Shown here piece by piece: positions 37,517 through 46,492 of a DNA stretch of 64,000 bases; position 1 is the first letter of the stretch, and each line of letters begins with the position of its first letter. A program made the position numbers and the translations under genes. The notes beneath the pieces were generated by a model. It ran no database searches, was not told the origin of the DNA, and saw only the letters and a program-made list of their open reading frames with translations. Source of the stretch: Streptomyces flaveus. Lineage in GTDB: Bacteria > Actinomycetota > Actinomycetes > Streptomycetales > Streptomycetaceae. Where the stretch lies: contig NZ_BMPQ01000009.1 in NCBI RefSeq assembly GCF_014647675.1, positions 157,198 through 221,197 on the forward strand, written 5' to 3'.

Positions 37517-40401
37517 CACGCCGACCTCCGGAGTGAGACCAGGTCCGACAGCTCGCGGTCGGTGAGCTCCGTGAGGGAGGCCTCGCCGGAGCCCAGGATC
37601 GCGTCGGCCAGCGCCCGCTTCGAGGCGAGCATCTCGGCGATGCGGTCCTCCACCGTGCCCTCGGTGATGAGGCGGTGGACCTGGACGGGCTGGGTCTGGC
37701 CGATGCGGTAGGCGCGGTCGGTGGCCTGTTCTTCGACCGCTGGGTTCCACCAGCGGTCGAAGTGGACGACATGGCCCGCGCGCGTGAGGTTCAGGCCCGT
37801 GCCGGCCGCCTTCAGGGACAGGACCAGGACAGGCGTCGCCCCGCTCTGGAAACGGTCCACCATGTGTTCGCGCTCGGGCACCGGCGTACCGCCGTGCAGC
37901 AGCTCGACCGGTACCGCCCTGGCCGTGAGGTGGGAGCTGATCAGTCGCCCCATCCCCACGTACTGGGTGAAGACGAGCGCCGAACCGTCCTCGGCGAGCA
38001 GCGTGTCCAACAACTCGTCGAGCAGGGCCAGTTTCCCGGACCGGGCGGCGGTGGGGGTGCCCCCGCGCGAGCGGAGCCGAGCGTGGGGGAGGTCGCCGGT
38101 CTTCGGCGGGACGTCCTCCTTCAGGTACAGCGCGGGGTGGTCGCAGATCTGCTTCAGCGCACCCAGCAACTTCAGTACCAAGCCCCGGCGGGCAATACCC
38201 TCTGTCGTCTCGATCGCCAGCATCGACTCGCGCACCACCGCCTCGTAGAGCGCGGCCTGTTCTCGGGTGAGCGGGACGGGGTGGTCCGTCTCCGTCTTGG
38301 GCGGGAGCTCGGGGACGATGCCCGGGTCGGACTTCTTGCGGCGCAGCAGGAAGGGGCGGATCAGCCGGGCCAGGCGGGCCACGGCCTCGTCGTCCTCGCC
38401 GTTCTCCACCGCGCGCGCGTGCCGGGCGCGGAAGGACTTCAGGGGGCCGAGCAGTCCGGGGGTCGTCCAGTCGAGCAAGGCCCAGAGCTCGGAGAGGTTG
38501 TTCTCCACGGGTGTCCCGCTCAGGGCAACCCGGGCCGGCGCGGGGATCGTACGCAGTGCCTTCGCGGTCGCCGAGTACGGGTTCTTGACGTGCTGCGCCT
38601 CGTCCGCGACGACCATGCCCCATCGCTGCTGGGCGAGCCGGGCCGCCGCCGACCGCATCGTCCCGTACGTGGTGAGGACGAATCCGCCGTCCAGGTCCTC
38701 CAGTGTGCGGCCCGCTCCGTGGTAGCGGCGGACGGGGACGCCGGGGGCGAAGCGGTTGATCTCCCGCTGCCAGTTGCCGAGCAGTGAGGCCGGGCAGACC
38801 ACGAGGGTCGGTTCGCGGCGCGCCCGCTTCAGGTGGAGGGCGATGACGGTGACGGTCTTACCGAGCCCCATGTCGTCGGCGAGGCAGCCGCCGAGGCCGA
38901 GCGAGGTCATGAGGTCGAGCCAGGCCAGCCCGCGCAGTTGGTAGTCCCGCAGCGTCGCCGTCAGACCGGCGGGCGGCTCGGCGGGCCGTACCCCCGCCGT
39001 CAGCCGGTCGCGCAGCGCGGCCAGCGCGCCGACGGGCACCGCCTCGACCGTCTCGCCGTCGACCTCCGCGCTGCCGGTGAGCGCGACGGAGAGCGCGTCG
39101 ACCGGGTCGAGCAGACCCAGTTCGCGTTTACGCGCCTTGCGGACGAGGGCCGGATCGACGAGCACCCACTGGTCCCGCAGCCGCACGACGGGCCGGTGCG
39201 CCTCGGCCAGCGTGTCCATCTCGGCCTCGCTGAGCGGATCGCCGCCGAGCGCCAACTGCCAGCGGAACTGGAGCAGTTCCTCGCTCTCGAAGAACCCGGT
39301 GCCGTCCGTGGCAGAACCGGGCGCCGGACGCACCACCGCCGCCGCGCTCAGGTCCTGGGCGAGGTCGCGGGGCCAGTGCACGGCGACTCCGGCCGCGCCG
39401 AGGCGGGTCGCCGCGACGCCGAGCAGATCGGACAACTCGTCCTCGGACAGCGCGAGTACGTCCGGTACGTACTGTTCCGACAGCCGGTCCAGCGGCGGCC
39501 AGACACGGGCCGCGCGCCGCACGGCCAGGGCGGCGTCCACGCGCGCGCGTGGCCCGAACGTCGCGTCGGCCTCGCCCGCCCACAGGGCCGCGGCGTCGAC
39601 GACGAGGGTGGGGTCGGCGAGGCTGTGCACCTGGACGACGGCCGCGCCCGCCCTCCGCGTGGCCTCGCCGTCGTCGGTGTCGCTGTCGTCGAAGAGGTCG
39701 TACGCGGACAGGTCCAGGCGCAGCGAGATCCGTACGCCCGCGTCCATGCCCGCGGCGACCTCTGCCGCCCAGTGCCGGGCGCCCGGCAACCGCTGCGGCT
39801 CGCGCGCGGCGAAGGGCTTCCCGACCGCGTACGGCGCGGCCTCGGTGCGTGGCAGGGTGTCGGCGACGGCGTCGAGGAAGGCGCGCATCAGCGCTTCCGG
39901 GTCGGGCAGTTGGAGTGGGCTCCGGCCGGGGAGCGGTACGGCATGTCCCTCGTACGGGAGGGCCGCGGCCACCGCTCTCAAGTGGGCGATGTCGTCCGGA
40001 TCCAGTGGTCCGGCGCGCCACGCGTCGTGGCCGTCCTGCGTCAGTCCGGGCAGCAGTCGCCCGCGCGCGAGGAGCCGCAGCGCGTGCAGCGCGGCGGCGC
40101 CCCAGCATGTCGTGGCGGGATGCGCCGCGGGGTCCCGCCTCGCCCGTACGAGCAAGGGCAGCGCCTCGCCGATCGCGAGGGTCAGTGCGGGCGCCGATGC
40201 CCGCCGGACTCCCGCGCCATGCCGCCGCACCACCGTCAGTTCGGCCTGCTCGCCCTCCGGCAGCGCCCCACCGTCCGGGTCCCAGAACGCGATCCGCCCG
40301 TCCCGCGGCAGTCCGGCCGGCAGAAAGACGGCCGCGAGCCGGACCGGCACGGCGGTCCGCGCGGCTTCTGCCACGCGCCCCTCGACCTCCCCCACGCTCA
40401 T
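37516..40401 (-). CDS. SNF2/Rad54-family DNA-dependent ATPase
   Basis: About 961 aa. An N-terminal SNF2-associated domain of ~440 residues precedes the helicase core: ADDMGLGKT (Walker A), ADEAQHVKN (DEAQ), LSGTPVENN, FTQYVGM, and motif VI ATDRAYRIGQTQ. It translocates on or remodels DNA-protein complexes. Between the two RecA lobes (after HPALYLKED) is a stretch encoded by a 41-nt palindrome (38051-38091) also found between genes. ATG 40401 was chosen; GTG 40422 and 40413 are alternatives. Three 24-bp repeats lie just upstream. Confidence 0.93.
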   Translation of the reverse strand: MSVGEVEGRVAEAARTAVPVRLAAVFLPAGLPRDGRIAFWDPDGGALPEGEQAELTVVRRHGAGVRRASAPALTLAIGEALPLLVRARRDPAAHPATTCWGAAALHALRLLARGRLLPGLTQDGHDAWRAGPLDPDDIAHLRAVAAALPYEGHAVPLPGRSPLQLPDPEALMRAFLDAVADTLPRTEAAPYAVGKPFAAREPQRLPGARHWAAEVAAGMDAGVRISLRLDLSAYDLFDDSDTDDGEATRRAGAAVVQVHSLADPTLVVDAAALWAGEADATFGPRARVDAALAVRRAARVWPPLDRLSEQYVPDVLALSEDELSDLLGVAATRLGAAGVAVHWPRDLAQDLSAAAVVRPAPGSATDGTGFFESEELLQFRWQLALGGDPLSEAEMDTLAEAHRPVVRLRDQWVLVDPALVRKARKRELGLLDPVDALSVALTGSAEVDGETVEAVPVGALAALRDRLTAGVRPAEPPAGLTATLRDYQLRGLAWLDLMTSLGLGGCLADDMGLGKTVTVIALHLKRARREPTLVVCPASLLGNWQREINRFAPGVPVRRYHGAGRTLEDLDGGFVLTTYGTMRSAAARLAQQRWGMVVADEAQHVKNPYSATAKALRTIPAPARVALSGTPVENNLSELWALLDWTTPGLLGPLKSFRARHARAVENGEDDEAVARLARLIRPFLLRRKKSDPGIVPELPPKTETDHPVPLTREQAALYEAVVRESMLAIETTEGIARRGLVLKLLGALKQICDHPALYLKEDVPPKTGDLPHARLRSRGGTPTAARSGKLALLDELLDTLLAEDGSALVFTQYVGMGRLISSHLTARAVPVELLHGGTPVPEREHMVDRFQSGATPVLVLSLKAAGTGLNLTRAGHVVHFDRWWNPAVEEQATDRAYRIGQTQPVQVHRLITEGTVEDRIAEMLASKRALADAILGSGEASLTELTDRELSDLVSLRRSA
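38051..38091. repeat. 41-nt palindromic unit inside the SNF2 gene
   Basis: Read on the minus strand it begins CTCCCCCACGCTCGGC and ends GGGGGCACCCCCAC. It matches the intergenic unit at 32449-32489 at 34 of 41 positions without gaps. In the protein it encodes GDLPHARLRSRGGTPTAAR, an arginine-rich loop between conserved SNF2 blocks. This suggests an in-frame insertion of a dispersed element. Confidence 0.65.
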
Positions 40402-40424
40402 GCTCCCTGCCACCTCCCTCACCG

Positions 40425-40504
40425 CAGTCGGACCAGTCGGACCACTGGTCGTCGGCCCAGTCGGAACACTGGTCGTCGAACCAGTCGGATCACTCGTCTT
40501 CGAC
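40425..40504 (-). promoter_or_regulatory. Three tandem 24-bp dyad repeats upstream of the SNF2/SWIM operon
   Basis: Units at 40433-40456, 40457-40480 and 40481-40504 each begin CCAGTCGGA. The first reads GACCAGT-N6-ACTGGTC, a perfect dyad (40431-40450); the second keeps CCAGT-N6-ACTGG; the third is more degenerate. A half unit (CAGTCGGA) precedes them. The array sits 32-103 nt upstream of the start, in promoter position. It is a likely multimeric operator; the binding protein is not identifiable here. Confidence 0.6.
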
Positions 40505-40586
40505 TGTACGGGCCGGGTCTGACAATCGGGCTCGGCGGCCGAACCGGGAGGTCACCGGAAGGTCAGGAAGGTCAAGGTCAGGAAGG

Positions 40587-41168
40587 TCAGGGCGTCGTTC
40601 TGGAGACCACGTACACCATGGGACGGCCGGGCTTCGACCAGTTCACGACCATGTCCAGCGTGGGAGTCGGGTTCTTCCGCGCGCGGGTGAGGCCCGACCA
40701 GGGGCCGGGTGTCGTGAAGTCCCAGTCGACGATGTTCCGGTGGCGGGCGCTGATGGGGAAGTCGTCCTTCTCCAGGGCGGCGCGGCTGGTGCCGATGCTC
40801 TTGAGGAACTTGTCGAAGCCGTCGTCGCTGGTGCGGAACTGGACGTACAGACGGCTGGTCCTCCAGTTGTTCGTCTCGTAGTACGAGACCTTCTTCGAGC
40901 CCGGCGGGATCGGCACATGGTAGAGACGGCGCTGGACACGCGAGGGCCAGTCCGGGGTGAGGCCCCTCGCGGCGTACTTCTCTTCCTTGTTCCTGCCGCT
41001 GTCACGACTCTGGTTGGCGGAGATCACCAGATAGCCGGCCGGGATGCCGATCAGCAGCACGATGATCAGCAGCGTCAGCGCGCGTCGGCGGATCTTGTGG
41101 CCCCGGCCCTCGGGCGGGCGCGGATCGTCCGGCGACGGCACCTGGTGGGACAGTGCGGCGGCCGTCAC
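40587..41168 (-). CDS. Single-pass membrane hypothetical protein
   Basis: 193 aa. A basic segment (GHKIRRR) then one transmembrane helix (about 31-51, LTLLIIVLLIGIPAGYLVIS) with the C-terminal ~140 residues outside. The outer domain contains PIPPGSKKVSYYETNNW, SLYVQF-like strands and WDFTTPGPWSGL. Function unknown. GTG 41168 overlaps the ROK kinase stop (GTGA), so it is translated with that gene. Confidence 0.8.
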   Translation of the reverse strand: MTAAALSHQVPSPDDPRPPEGRGHKIRRRALTLLIIVLLIGIPAGYLVISANQSRDSGRNKEEKYAARGLTPDWPSRVQRRLYHVPIPPGSKKVSYYETNNWRTSRLYVQFRTSDDGFDKFLKSIGTSRAALEKDDFPISARHRNIVDWDFTTPGPWSGLTRARKNPTPTLDMVVNWSKPGRPMVYVVSRTTP

Positions 41169-42316
41169 AGCGACCCCTGTGTCGTACGACGCGACTGCAC
41201 ATACCGCTCGTACCGCTCATAGCGCTCCACCCTGCGCCGATTGGCACGCCGGAAACGGCGGGCGACGAGCCGGGCGAGATCGGCGGCGCCGACCATCCCG
41301 GCCTCGGGGCCGAGCTGGGCGCGGGCGATGCGGGCCTCGGGGCGGTAGCCGCGACCGGTCAGATGGCGCCGGAAGGCGTCCCGCGCGGGGCCGATCAGCA
41401 GGTCGTCGGCCGCCGAGACACCACCGCCGATGACGAAGCAGGAGGGGTCGAGCGCGGCGGCCAGGTTCGCGATGCCGACGCCGAGCCACTGGCCGATGTC
41501 CTGGAGCAGCTCGACGCACATGGCGTCGCCCTCACGGGCCAGCTCGGTGATCATCGGGCCCGTGATCTCGGAGATGTCGCCCTTGACGTGCTCGATGATG
41601 CCGTACGCCACCGGGGAGTCGGCGGCGGCGAGTTCACGGGCCTCGCGCACCAGCGCGTTGCCTGAGCTGTACTGCTCCCAGCAGCCGCGGTTGCCGCAGG
41701 GGCAGCGGTGGCCGCCGGGCACGACCTGCATATGGCCGAACTCGCCCGCCACACCGAACTTGCCGCGCTTGACCTGGCCGTCCTCCAGGATCGCGCCCCC
41801 GATACCGGTGCCCAGCGTGATCATGACCAGGTGGTCGTCGCCACGGCCCGCACCGAAGCGCCACTCCGCCCAGGCCGCGGTGTTGGCGTCGTTGTCGACG
41901 AGGACGGGCACGGCGAGGCGCCCGGAGATCCGGTCCCTCAGAGGCTCGTTGCGCCACGACAAGTGGGGGGCGAACAGGACGCGGTTGCGGTCGGCGTCGA
42001 CCCAACCGGCCGCTCCTATGCCGACGGCGTGCACGTCGTGCCGGTCGGAGAGGTCCAGGACCAGTTCGACGATGGTGTCCTCGACGACCTTGGGGCTCTT
42101 GGACTTGTCGGGGGTCTCGGTGCGGACCTTCTCGAGGATGTTGCCGTCCGCGTCGACAACACCCGCCATCACCTTCGTACCGCCGATGTCGATGCCGACG
42201 GTGGGGACGCGGGGAGCCGTCAGATGCGATCGGCGCTCACGCGTGCCGACGGTCCGCAGGACGGTGCCCCGTGCGGAGCCGCGGTGTGCGAGGGCGAGGT
42301 CGCGGTAGGTGCTCAT
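41165..42316 (-). CDS. ROK-family sugar kinase (glucokinase-like)
   Basis: 383 aa. Phosphate-binding DIGGTK (43-48), VDNDANTAAWAE with the catalytic aspartate, LGTGIGGAI, and the ROK zinc motif CPCGNRGCWEQY. ROK kinases of this layout phosphorylate glucose or another hexose; there is no N-terminal HTH, so it is not a ROK repressor. It has an unusual ~38-residue N-terminal extension and an Arg/Tyr-rich tail (ERYERYERYVQSRR). The start could be shorter than ATG 42316. Confidence 0.92.
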   Translation of the reverse strand: MSTYRDLALAHRGSARGTVLRTVGTRERRSHLTAPRVPTVGIDIGGTKVMAGVVDADGNILEKVRTETPDKSKSPKVVEDTIVELVLDLSDRHDVHAVGIGAAGWVDADRNRVLFAPHLSWRNEPLRDRISGRLAVPVLVDNDANTAAWAEWRFGAGRGDDHLVMITLGTGIGGAILEDGQVKRGKFGVAGEFGHMQVVPGGHRCPCGNRGCWEQYSSGNALVREARELAAADSPVAYGIIEHVKGDISEITGPMITELAREGDAMCVELLQDIGQWLGVGIANLAAALDPSCFVIGGGVSAADDLLIGPARDAFRRHLTGRGYRPEARIARAQLGPEAGMVGAADLARLVARRFRRANRRRVERYERYERYVQSRRTTQGSL

Positions 42317-42319
42317 CGC

Positions 42320-42491
42320 GCCGATTCTGCCGCACGCTGGCGCTGGCTTGCACGGGGAGCCCCTTCGCTTCGCTTGGGGCCGCCTGGAAACTGCAGGCCG
42401 TTTACAAGGTCACGGGTGCGTCGTGGCTGGTCGCGCAGTTCCCCGCGCCCCTTACAGGGCGCTCCCCGTACGGTCGCGGGAAAAGGGGAAC
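42320..42491. repeat. Dispersed repeat, single-arm copy (E)
   Basis: Core arm at 42425-42452 (GGCTGGTCGCGCAGTTCCCC then GCGCCCCT), immediately followed by a CTTACA loop and GGGCGC, so the arm's end forms a small stem. The left side has GGGGAGCCCC near 42340. No inverted second arm. It lies between the end of gntR and the start of the ROK kinase gene and may terminate gntR. Confidence 0.65.
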
Positions 42492-43256
42492 TCACGGGCG
42501 TACGAGCAGTTGGAACTCGAACGAGTAGCGCGACGCCCGGTACGTATGCGTGCCGTACTCCACCGCCCGCCCCGTGTCGTCGAACGTCGTGCGTTGCATG
42601 GTGAGGAGGGGAGCACCCTCGGGTTCGCCCAGGCGGTCCGCCTCCACCACGGTGGCGGCGCGGGCTCCTACCGTCTGGCGGGCGCTGTGCAGGGTGATGC
42701 CGGCGGCGCGCATCAGCCGGTACAGGCCGGTGGCCTCCAGCTGGGAGCTGTCCAGGTCGAGGAGGCCGGGCGGCAGGAAGTTGCAGAGGTACGCCATCGG
42801 CTCGCCGTGGGCCAGGCGCAGCCGTTCCACCCGGTGTACGTCGCTGCCCTCGGCCACCGCGAGGGCGGCGGCGATCTCGGCCGACGCGGGGACGACGGTG
42901 TTGACGAGGACCCGGGTCGCCGGGCGCTGGCCGGCCGCCTCCAGGTCGTCGTACAGGCTGCTCAGCTCCAGCGGGCGCTTGACCTGGCTGTGTACGACCT
43001 GGGTGCCGACGCCGCGGCGGCGTACGAGGAGGCCCTTGTCGACGAGGGACTGGATGGCCTGGCGAACCGTCGGCCGGGACAGGCCGAGCCGCGCGGCGAG
43101 CTCGATCTCGTTGCCGAGGAGGCTGCCGGGCGTGAGCGCGCCGTGCTCGATCGCCGCCTCGAGCTGTTGGGACAGCTGGAAGTACAACGGCACCGGACTG
43201 CTCCGGTCGACGCTGAGCTGGAGCGTCACGGTCGGATCCACTTCTGCTTTGGGCAC
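42492..43256 (-). CDS. GntR-family (HutC-type) transcriptional regulator
   Basis: 254 aa. N-terminal winged HTH (about 22-90; LEAAIEHGALTPGSLLGNEIELAARLGLSRPTVRQAI) and a C-terminal UTRA effector domain (about 105-250; GEPMAYLCNFLPP, YRASRYSFEFQL). It probably senses a sugar phosphate or polyol. It is divergent from an inositol-dehydrogenase-like gene, with a perfect TTGTC-AG-GACAA dyad between them, matching the known GTC-x-x-GAC pattern of this subfamily. Confidence 0.93.
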   Translation of the reverse strand: MPKAEVDPTVTLQLSVDRSSPVPLYFQLSQQLEAAIEHGALTPGSLLGNEIELAARLGLSRPTVRQAIQSLVDKGLLVRRRGVGTQVVHSQVKRPLELSSLYDDLEAAGQRPATRVLVNTVVPASAEIAAALAVAEGSDVHRVERLRLAHGEPMAYLCNFLPPGLLDLDSSQLEATGLYRLMRAAGITLHSARQTVGARAATVVEADRLGEPEGAPLLTMQRTTFDDTGRAVEYGTHTYRASRYSFEFQLLVRP

Positions 43257-43305
43257 GGGGCGAGCGTAGCTCTGGTGAATGATGACGGGAAGTCGTGAAG
43301 TTCGA

Positions 43306-43350
43306 TTGTCAGGACAAAGCTTGACAGCGGGCTGGTTTCAGCCGCAGTTT
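43306..43350 (+). promoter_or_regulatory. HutC-type operator and promoter of the oxidoreductase gene
   Basis: TTGTCAGGACAA (43306-43317) is a perfect 12-bp dyad. A -35 TTGACA (43321-43326) follows at once, then an 18-nt spacer and a -10-like CAGTTT (43345-43350) only 6 nt before ATG 43357. No ribosome site is seen, so the mRNA is probably leaderless. The operator abuts the -35 box, suiting repression by the divergent GntR protein. Confidence 0.6.
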
Positions 43351-43356
43351 GGTCCC

Positions 43357-44370
43357 ATGCGCATCGGACTTATCGGAACGGGTCGTATCGGTACATTCCA
43401 TGCGACGGCTCTCAGTCGCCATCGTGAGGTCGGCGGATCTCTGATCGTCACCGACGCGGACACCGCCCGGGCCCGTGCGCTGGCCGACCGTCTGGGCGCC
43501 ACGGCCGCTCCCAGCGTCGATGAGATCTTCACCTGGGGCGTGGACGCCGTCGTCATCACCGCGGCCACGTCGGCCCACGCCGAACTGATCGGTCGGGCAG
43601 CACGCGCCGGGCTCCCGGTGTTCTGCGAGAAGCCCATCGCCCTCGATCTGCCGGGCACGCTCCACGCACTCGCCGAGGTCGAGACGGCCGGAACGATCCT
43701 GCAGATGGGCTTCCAGCGCCGTTTCGACGAGGGCTACACGGCCGCGCGCGAGGTGGTGCGCTCGGGCAGCCTCGGGCGGCTGCACACCGTGCGGGCGATG
43801 ACATCCGACCAGACGCCGCCCCCGGCCGCGTATCTCCCGCTGTCGGGCGGCCTGTACCGGGACTGTCTGGTGCACGACTTCGACATCCTGCGCTGGGTGA
43901 CGGACCATGAGATCACCGAGGTGTACGCGATGGGCTCGGACGCCGGGCCCGCGATGTTCCGCGAGGCGCATGACATCGATACCGCCGCGGCCGTCCTGAC
44001 CCTGGACGACGGCACGCTCGCCACGGCGACGGCGACCCGGATGAACGGCGCCGGATACGACGTACGCATGGAACTGGCCGGTGAGCTGGACCAGGTCGGC
44101 GTCGGCCTGGACGACCGTACGCCGATCGCCTCCACGGAGCCGACCGGCCCGCCGCCCGCGACCAAGCCGTGGACCGGCTTCCTGGAGCGCTTCGCGCCCG
44201 CGTACGAGGCGGAGTTGCACGCCTTCGTCGAGGTCGTGCGCGGGGAGCGCGCCAACCCGTGCGACGGGCGCGAGGCGCTGCAGGCGCTGCGGATCGCCGA
44301 GGCGTGCGAACTCTCGCGGCGCGAGCGCCGGTTGGTGTCGGTGGCGGAGATCCCGGGCGGCCGGGACTGA
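43357..44370 (+). CDS. Gfo/Idh/MocA oxidoreductase, inositol 2-dehydrogenase-like
   Basis: 337 aa. NAD-binding GLIGTGRIG (4-12), the EKP motif (91-93) whose lysine is catalytic in the family, and GGLYRDCLVHDFDILRW carrying the catalytic Asp/His pair of inositol dehydrogenases. Probable reaction: NAD-dependent oxidation of myo-inositol or a related polyol. ATG 43357 begins the Rossmann strand; an upstream in-frame ATG at 43279 lies before the promoter. Controlled by the divergent GntR gene by context. Confidence 0.9.
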   Translation: MRIGLIGTGRIGTFHATALSRHREVGGSLIVTDADTARARALADRLGATAAPSVDEIFTWGVDAVVITAATSAHAELIGRAARAGLPVFCEKPIALDLPGTLHALAEVETAGTILQMGFQRRFDEGYTAAREVVRSGSLGRLHTVRAMTSDQTPPPAAYLPLSGGLYRDCLVHDFDILRWVTDHEITEVYAMGSDAGPAMFREAHDIDTAAAVLTLDDGTLATATATRMNGAGYDVRMELAGELDQVGVGLDDRTPIASTEPTGPPPATKPWTGFLERFAPAYEAELHAFVEVVRGERANPCDGREALQALRIAEACELSRRERRLVSVAEIPGGRD

Positions 44371-44432
44371 ACGCTCCGCTGGAGAGGCGACTCGAAAGCT
44401 GCGGGCCATCTGGGGCTGGTCGCTCTCAGCGC

Positions 44433-45107
44433 TCAGTGCCCGTCGCCCTCCAGGAGTCCCGCGTCGTACGTCAACAGGGCGATCTGTACTCGGTTGTTGA
44501 GGTCGAGCTTGGCGAGGATGCGGGACACGTGGGTCTTGACGGTGGCGACGCTCATGAACAGCTCGCGGGCGATCTCGGCGTTCGAGTGCCCCTGTCCGAC
44601 GGCGACGGCCACTTCGCGTTCGCGGTCGTTGAGAGCTGCGATGCGTCTGCGGGCGGTCGCGTGCCGGGTGTCCGGGCCGCTGCCGCCCGCGGCGTGCGCC
44701 ATCAACTGGCGGGTGACCGTGGGGGAGAGAACGGGGTCGCCGGCCGCGACACGGCGTACGGCCTCGATGATGTCCGCCGGTGGGGTGTCCTTGAGTACGA
44801 ATCCGGCGGCGCCCGCTCGCAGTGCCCTCAGGACCTGCTCGTCGGCGTGAAAGGTGGTCAGCACGACGACCTGCGGCGCGTCCTTTCGCTCCCTGAGCCG
44901 TTCCGTGGCGGCGAGTCCGTCCACGTTCGGCATCCGGATGTCCATGAGGACCACATCGGGGCGGGTCCGCTCGACGAGTTCGTCCACCTCGCTCCCGTCG
45001 GCGGCCTCCCCCACGATCTCGAGATCATCGGCACCGCCCATCATGAAGGCCAGTCCGGCGCGAACCAGCGGGTCATCGTCGACGAGGAGCAGACGGATCG
45101 GAGTCAT
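44433..45107 (-). CDS. NarL/LuxR-family response regulator
   Basis: 224 aa from ATG 45107 (GTG 45116 possible). Receiver with D10-D11-D12, phospho-acceptor D56 (LMDIRMP), LTTFHAD and LKDTPP. LuxR HTH about 157-212 (LNDREREVAVAVGQGHSNAEIA). Pairs with the kinase gene 53 nt upstream. Target genes unknown. Confidence 0.95.
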   Translation of the reverse strand: MTPIRLLLVDDDPLVRAGLAFMMGGADDLEIVGEAADGSEVDELVERTRPDVVLMDIRMPNVDGLAATERLRERKDAPQVVVLTTFHADEQVLRALRAGAAGFVLKDTPPADIIEAVRRVAAGDPVLSPTVTRQLMAHAAGGSGPDTRHATARRRIAALNDREREVAVAVGQGHSNAEIARELFMSVATVKTHVSRILAKLDLNNRVQIALLTYDAGLLEGDGH

Positions 45108-45160
45108 GAGCCTCACGTAATCATGAACTGGGGGTTCTTACGGTGGCGTTGGGCTCGGGC

Positions 45161-46492
45161 CTAGCCGCCGGAGCCCCACGGCAACCAAGCCGACACCTCG
45201 AACCCCCCATCCCCCACCGGCCCATGCGAAAGCCGCCCCCCCGCCAACATCGCCCGCTCCGTCAACCCGATCAACCCCTGCCCGGACCCGGGTACCAGCG
45301 GCACCTCCCCCGGCGGAGCCGGATTGCGTACGGACACGGTGAGTCCTGAACCCGCCACCCCCGAAACGGACACCGTCACCTCCGCCCCGGGCGCGTGCTT
45401 GCGCGCATTGGTCAGCCCCTCCTGAGCGATCCGATACGCGGTACGCCCGACGGAGGCGGGCACCGAGGCGGCATCGGCAACGCGGTTGTCGAGGCTCACC
45501 TTCATCCCGGCTTCACGCGACTCGGAGACCAGCGACTCCAGCGCCCCGAGCGTCGGCTGAGGCCGCCCGGGCTCCCCCGACTCCCCGCCCGCGGGCCCGG
45601 ACCGCAACACTCCGATGATCTCCCGCAGGTCCTGCAACGCTTCGTGCGAACTCTCCCGAATGACCCCGGCAGCCCGGGCCACCTCCTCCCGAGGCGCATC
45701 GGGCCGGAACTCCAACGCCCCCGCATGCACGCTCAGCAACGTCAGCCGATGGGCCAGTACGTCATGCATCTCGCGAGCGATCCCCTCCCGGGCCAGCCGC
45801 TGCGCCTGCTCGGCACGGAGCGAGGCCTCCGTCTCGGCGCGCTGGGCACGATCCCGCAGGCTCAGCAGGAGCTGACGGCGGGAACGGACGTACATGCCCC
45901 AGCCGACGATCGCGGCGGTGAGCACCCACCCGATGAGCACCGACGGGACGTAGTCGAGATCGGGCTCGGGCCTCAGATAGAAGAAGAGTGGGGACAGCAC
46001 GGCGTGGGCACCGCCGACCCAGGCGACGTACTTGAAGGGCCGGTGCACGGCCAGCGTGAACAGCGCGACCAGGCCCACCCCGCCTGCCGTGGTCGAGACG
46101 AAGCTGATGGGAACCATGACCGCGGCGAGGCCGACCGGCCAGCGGCGACGCAGCCAGACCGCGGCACAGGAAAATGCACCGATCCACTGGTCGGCGACCT
46201 CCAGCGCACGCGGGAGGTCAGGGGTCTGGGACAGCGTGTCAGCACCGAGCAGGCCAACGATCACGGCCACCAGGAAGGCGGCGAAGTCGACGACCCAGTC
46301 CCGCACGGTACGCCGGGGCCGCCCCGTCCGCCCGACGCGCGCCACCCGGTCGGGGTCGATCTCGACGGCGACCGCCGAGGGCAGCCAGCGCCGCCCGGGC
46401 AACGGCCCGGGAACAGCTTCCGGCTCGGGCGTCAGCCCTGCCGCTCCTGGTCCCGCCCCCGACGTACGCTCGTTACCTCTCACGGTCGGCAA
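45161..46492 (-). CDS. Sensor histidine kinase, HisKA_3 type
   Basis: 443 aa. A polar N-terminal segment of ~65 residues, then about five transmembrane helices (about 68-200), a linker helix, phospho-acceptor H243 (IAREMHDVLAHRLTLLSVHAG) and an HATPase_c domain ending GQGLIGLTERAMLAGG. Cognate to the downstream response regulator. The arginine-rich N-terminal extension (RVARVGRTGRPRRTVRDW) is cytoplasmic by the positive-inside rule. Confidence 0.93.
   Translation of the reverse strand: MPTVRGNERTSGAGPGAAGLTPEPEAVPGPLPGRRWLPSAVAVEIDPDRVARVGRTGRPRRTVRDWVVDFAAFLVAVIVGLLGADTLSQTPDLPRALEVADQWIGAFSCAAVWLRRRWPVGLAAVMVPISFVSTTAGGVGLVALFTLAVHRPFKYVAWVGGAHAVLSPLFFYLRPEPDLDYVPSVLIGWVLTAAIVGWGMYVRSRRQLLLSLRDRAQRAETEASLRAEQAQRLAREGIAREMHDVLAHRLTLLSVHAGALEFRPDAPREEVARAAGVIRESSHEALQDLREIIGVLRSGPAGGESGEPGRPQPTLGALESLVSESREAGMKVSLDNRVADAASVPASVGRTAYRIAQEGLTNARKHAPGAEVTVSVSGVAGSGLTVSVRNPAPPGEVPLVPGSGQGLIGLTERAMLAGGRLSHGPVGDGGFEVSAWLPWGSGG

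Noticed and set aside
40425..40504. StrR-type binding sites upstream of SNF2
   Set aside because: The array contains TTCGAC and CAGTCG pieces but never the GTTCGACTG-N11-CAGTCGAAC arrangement.
42425..42452. Riboswitch or leader peptide before the ROK kinase gene
   Set aside because: The conserved-looking sequence is the dispersed repeat arm found at several unrelated loci, and it lies downstream of gntR rather than in a leader of the kinase gene.
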